This document shows positions 5,346 to 6,948 of a stretch of 6,948 nucleotides of DNA, in pieces. The translations under genes and the position numbers were made by a program. How positions within the stretch are numbered: position 1 is the stretch's first letter; each line of letters starts with the position of its first letter. Source of the DNA: Lachnospiraceae bacterium (GTDB lineage: Bacteria; Bacillota; Clostridia; Lachnospirales; Lachnospiraceae); assembly GCA_017446125.1 (NCBI GenBank), contig JAFSRL010000079.1:1-6948 (forward strand), given 5' to 3'. A model generated the notes under the pieces. The model saw only the letters and a program-made list of their open reading frames with translations, searched no databases and had not been told where the DNA came from.

Positions 5346-6488
5346 TTACACGATCTCCGTATAACTGCCGAGGTATACAAACTCCTCGCACAGATTCTCC
5401 ATGTCATCCATCAGCTCCGCAAACCGCGGCGCGTACACCGAACTCTCCACATCAAAGTAAAACATGAATTCAAAATTCCGCTCCGGGATCGGCCGCGACT
5501 CAAGCTTGTTAATGTTTACACCCCGCGCATAAAACCCGGACAGCGCCTTATACAGTGCCCCCGGCGTATGCGGCAGGATCAGCATGAGCGACGTCCTGTC
5601 CGCCCCCGGATAGATCTCCAGGTCTTTTGAAATACAGATGAACCGCGTATAATTGTTGCCGCTGTTCTGCACGTTCTCCTGCAAGACCTCAAGCTCGTAC
5701 AGCTCCGCGCAGCTCCTCGAAGAGAGCGCCGCGATGTCACGCCTCTCACTCTTCGCCACAAGCTCCGCCGCCATCGCCGTGTTCTCATACGGAATGATCT
5801 TCACATCCTTCAGCGTCTCCAGAAACGCGCTGCACTGACTGATCGCCTGCTCATGCGAATAGATTTCCTTTATCTCGGAAAGCTTTGTCCCGGGTTTCAC
5901 CAGCAGGTTGTGATCCACCTTCACCCGCACGCTGCGCACGATGCTGAAGTTGTGCTTCATCATCAGGTCATACACTTCATTGACACTCCCCGCGCTCGAA
6001 TTTTCAAGCGGGATCACGCCGTAGCGGCACAGCCCTTTTTCAATCGCACCAAACACCGCATCAAAGGTCTGAAAGTACAGTACATTCGGCAGGCGAAAGA
6101 GCCTGTCGCAGGCTGCCTGCGAATACGCGCCCTCAACACCCTGGCACGCAACGGTCGCTTTCTCCGGAAACAATTCCTGTGTGTCCTCCATCGCCTTGCG
6201 GATCCTGGCGGACTGTACATGCGCATCGCTTAAGACGCTGCGCTGATAGTTCTTGGACAGGTCCATAAGCAGAGAGTAAAGCGACAGGCCGTAATCCTTT
6301 AAGCCTTCCGGCAGACGGCTCTCCACATCGTTTAGTTTTTCCCGTTCTCTCGCCGCGTCATAAACGGGCAGCTGGTTCTCTTTTTTGTATGCCGCAATCT
6401 TTGTCGAGACGTCCATTCGCTCCGTAAAAAGCTTTACGATCTCTTCATCGATCTCATTGATCCTGTTACGATAGTCTGTTAACTCCAT
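5346..6488 (-). CDS. pheA: Bifunctional chorismate mutase/prephenate dehydratase (P-protein)
   Basis: This 380-residue enzyme converts chorismate to prephenate and then to phenylpyruvate, the precursor of phenylalanine. The AroQ chorismate mutase domain (about 1-85) keeps residues matching the E. coli active site by motif: Arg7, Arg24, Lys35, Asp44, Arg47, Glu48 and Gln82. The prephenate dehydratase domain (about 110-290) has GVEGAYSQ (117-124), PLENSSAGSVNEVYD (160-174), SHEQAISQC (211-219) and the catalytic TRF motif at 281-283. A C-terminal ACT domain (about 298-375) carries GALY (310-313) and ESRP (330-333), the usual phenylalanine-binding motifs, so feedback inhibition by Phe is expected. 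No domain is missing. It starts 11 nt after aroF behind a strong AAGGAG. I see no attenuator or T-box in the available upstream sequence, but the real operon leader is off the window. Confidence 0.97.
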   Translation of the reverse strand: MELTDYRNRINEIDEEIVKLFTERMDVSTKIAAYKKENQLPVYDAAREREKLNDVESRLPEGLKDYGLSLYSLLMDLSKNYQRSVLSDAHVQSARIRKAMEDTQELFPEKATVACQGVEGAYSQAACDRLFRLPNVLYFQTFDAVFGAIEKGLCRYGVIPLENSSAGSVNEVYDLMMKHNFSIVRSVRVKVDHNLLVKPGTKLSEIKEIYSHEQAISQCSAFLETLKDVKIIPYENTAMAAELVAKSERRDIAALSSRSCAELYELEVLQENVQNSGNNYTRFICISKDLEIYPGADRTSLMLILPHTPGALYKALSGFYARGVNINKLESRPIPERNFEFMFYFDVESSVYAPRFAELMDDMENLCEEFVYLGSYTEIV

Positions 6489-6495
6489 GATGTCT

Positions 6496-6501
6496 CTCCT
6501 T
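6496..6501 (-). promoter_or_regulatory. Ribosome binding site of pheA, overlapping the aroF stop codon
   Basis: The minus strand reads AAGGAG, 7 nt before the pheA ATG at 6488. Its first two bases lie in the TAA stop of the DAHP synthase gene (6502-6500). This supports the pheA start and tight co-expression of the two enzymes. Confidence 0.75.
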
Positions 6502-6948
6502 ATGCTACGACTTCCCTGATCTTATTGATCTGCTGCATCAGCTCCGCAAACTGTTCGGGCCTAAGCGACTGTGCTCCGTCACTTAACGCATGTACCGGAT
6601 CGTTGTGTACCTCGATGATGAGGCCGTCCGCGCCTGCTGCCGTCGCTGCAAGCGCCATGGGCGGAACGAGTCTCGCGATGCCGGTCGCATGCGAGGGATC
6701 GACCACGATGGGCAGGTGCGTCAACTCACGCAGCATGGAAACCGCCGCGAGGTCCAGCGTATTACGCGTATAGTCATCAAAGGTGCGGATGCCGCGCTCG
6801 CACAGGATGACGTTTTCGTTGCCGCCCGCCATGATGTACTCCGCGCTCATCAGAAACTCCTTTAGGGTATTGGCAAGACCGCGCTTTAAGAGGATCGGGT
6901 TTTTTACCTTGCCAAGCGCCTTCAAGAGTTCAAAGTTCTGCATGTTCC
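6500..6948 (-). CDS. aroF: 3-deoxy-7-phosphoheptulonate (DAHP) synthase, type I-beta, C-terminal part
   Basis: The enzyme condenses phosphoenolpyruvate and erythrose 4-phosphate, the first step of the shikimate pathway. Only about the last 149 codons are present, compared with roughly 340 residues in the family; the gene enters from the right edge. The bases before the first Met (6943) read GG-AAC, which fits the conserved Arg-Asn-Met-Gln-Asn-Phe, so that Met is internal and not the start. Counting from it, landmarks are LLKRG (18-22), AEYIMAGGNENVILCERGIR (34-53), TRNTLDL (59-65), VDPSHATG (81-88), IIEVHNDP (109-116) and LSDGAQSL (120-127). His85, Glu111 and Asp122 match the family's metal ligands; the cysteine ligand is off the window. 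Whether an N-terminal regulatory domain exists cannot be seen. It is directly upstream of pheA, fitting an aromatic amino acid operon. Confidence 0.95.
   Translation of the reverse strand, partial: NMQNFELLKALGKVKNPILLKRGLANTLKEFLMSAEYIMAGGNENVILCERGIRTFDDYTRNTLDLAAVSMLRELTHLPIVVDPSHATGIARLVPPMALAATAAGADGLIIEVHNDPVHALSDGAQSLRPEQFAELMQQINKIREVVA

Noticed and set aside
4775..5467. 230-codon open frame on the plus strand, antisense to the acetyltransferase and the end of pheA
   Set aside because: It lies opposite two well supported genes, has no recognisable domain and low-complexity composition. It is a by-product of codon bias in the real genes.
6106..6122. Inverted repeat TCGCAGGC-T-GCCTGCGA inside pheA
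   Set aside because: It encodes the conserved start of the prephenate dehydratase domain (SQAACD) with ordinary codons. No T run or regulatory position, so a coding coincidence is more likely.

Overview
The window is a compact stretch of chromosomal genes from a low-G+C-type Gram-positive lineage, most likely a Clostridia member close to Lachnospiraceae. This taxonomic guess rests on family resemblance (large FtsX-type permease N-terminus, type I-beta DAHP synthase next to a chorismate mutase/prephenate dehydratase fusion, a small MGLFDFF-type rhodanese, GGAGG-type ribosome binding sites) and not on any marker gene. Base composition is moderately GC-rich by eye and even across the window. I see no tRNA, rRNA, CRISPR array, insertion sequence, integrase or phage gene. 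No stretch longer than 65 bases lies outside a gene.

Right part, minus strand (6948 down to 4492): a transcription unit running aroF (DAHP synthase, 5' end off the window) > pheA (chorismate mutase/prephenate dehydratase/ACT) > a GNAT acetyltransferase > a single-domain rhodanese. Spacings are 11 nt, 31 nt and a 14-nt overlap. The first two genes commit carbon to aromatic synthesis and divert chorismate to phenylpyruvate. The last two look like passengers whose link to that pathway is unknown.

Middle, plus strand (3130-4488): mgtE, a complete CBS-domain Mg2+ channel/transporter. It is convergent with the rhodanese gene (3 nt between stop codons, no evident terminator) and divergent from the ftsH-like gene (65 nt shared intergenic region with overlapping promoter elements and a 15-bp palindrome).

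Left part, minus strand (3064 down to 1): an ftsH-like membrane AAA+ zinc protease with an unusual soluble N-terminal extension of about 120 residues. Its stop codon directly abuts the start of a MacB/LolD-type ABC ATPase gene, which is followed after 4 nt by the start of an FtsX-like permease that runs off the window. The tight packing suggests one translationally coupled operon pairing a membrane protease with an ABC exporter or mechanotransmission complex. This is the most unusual part of the window and the best candidate for an undescribed functional unit. The individual families are well known; only the combination and the N-terminal extension are notable.
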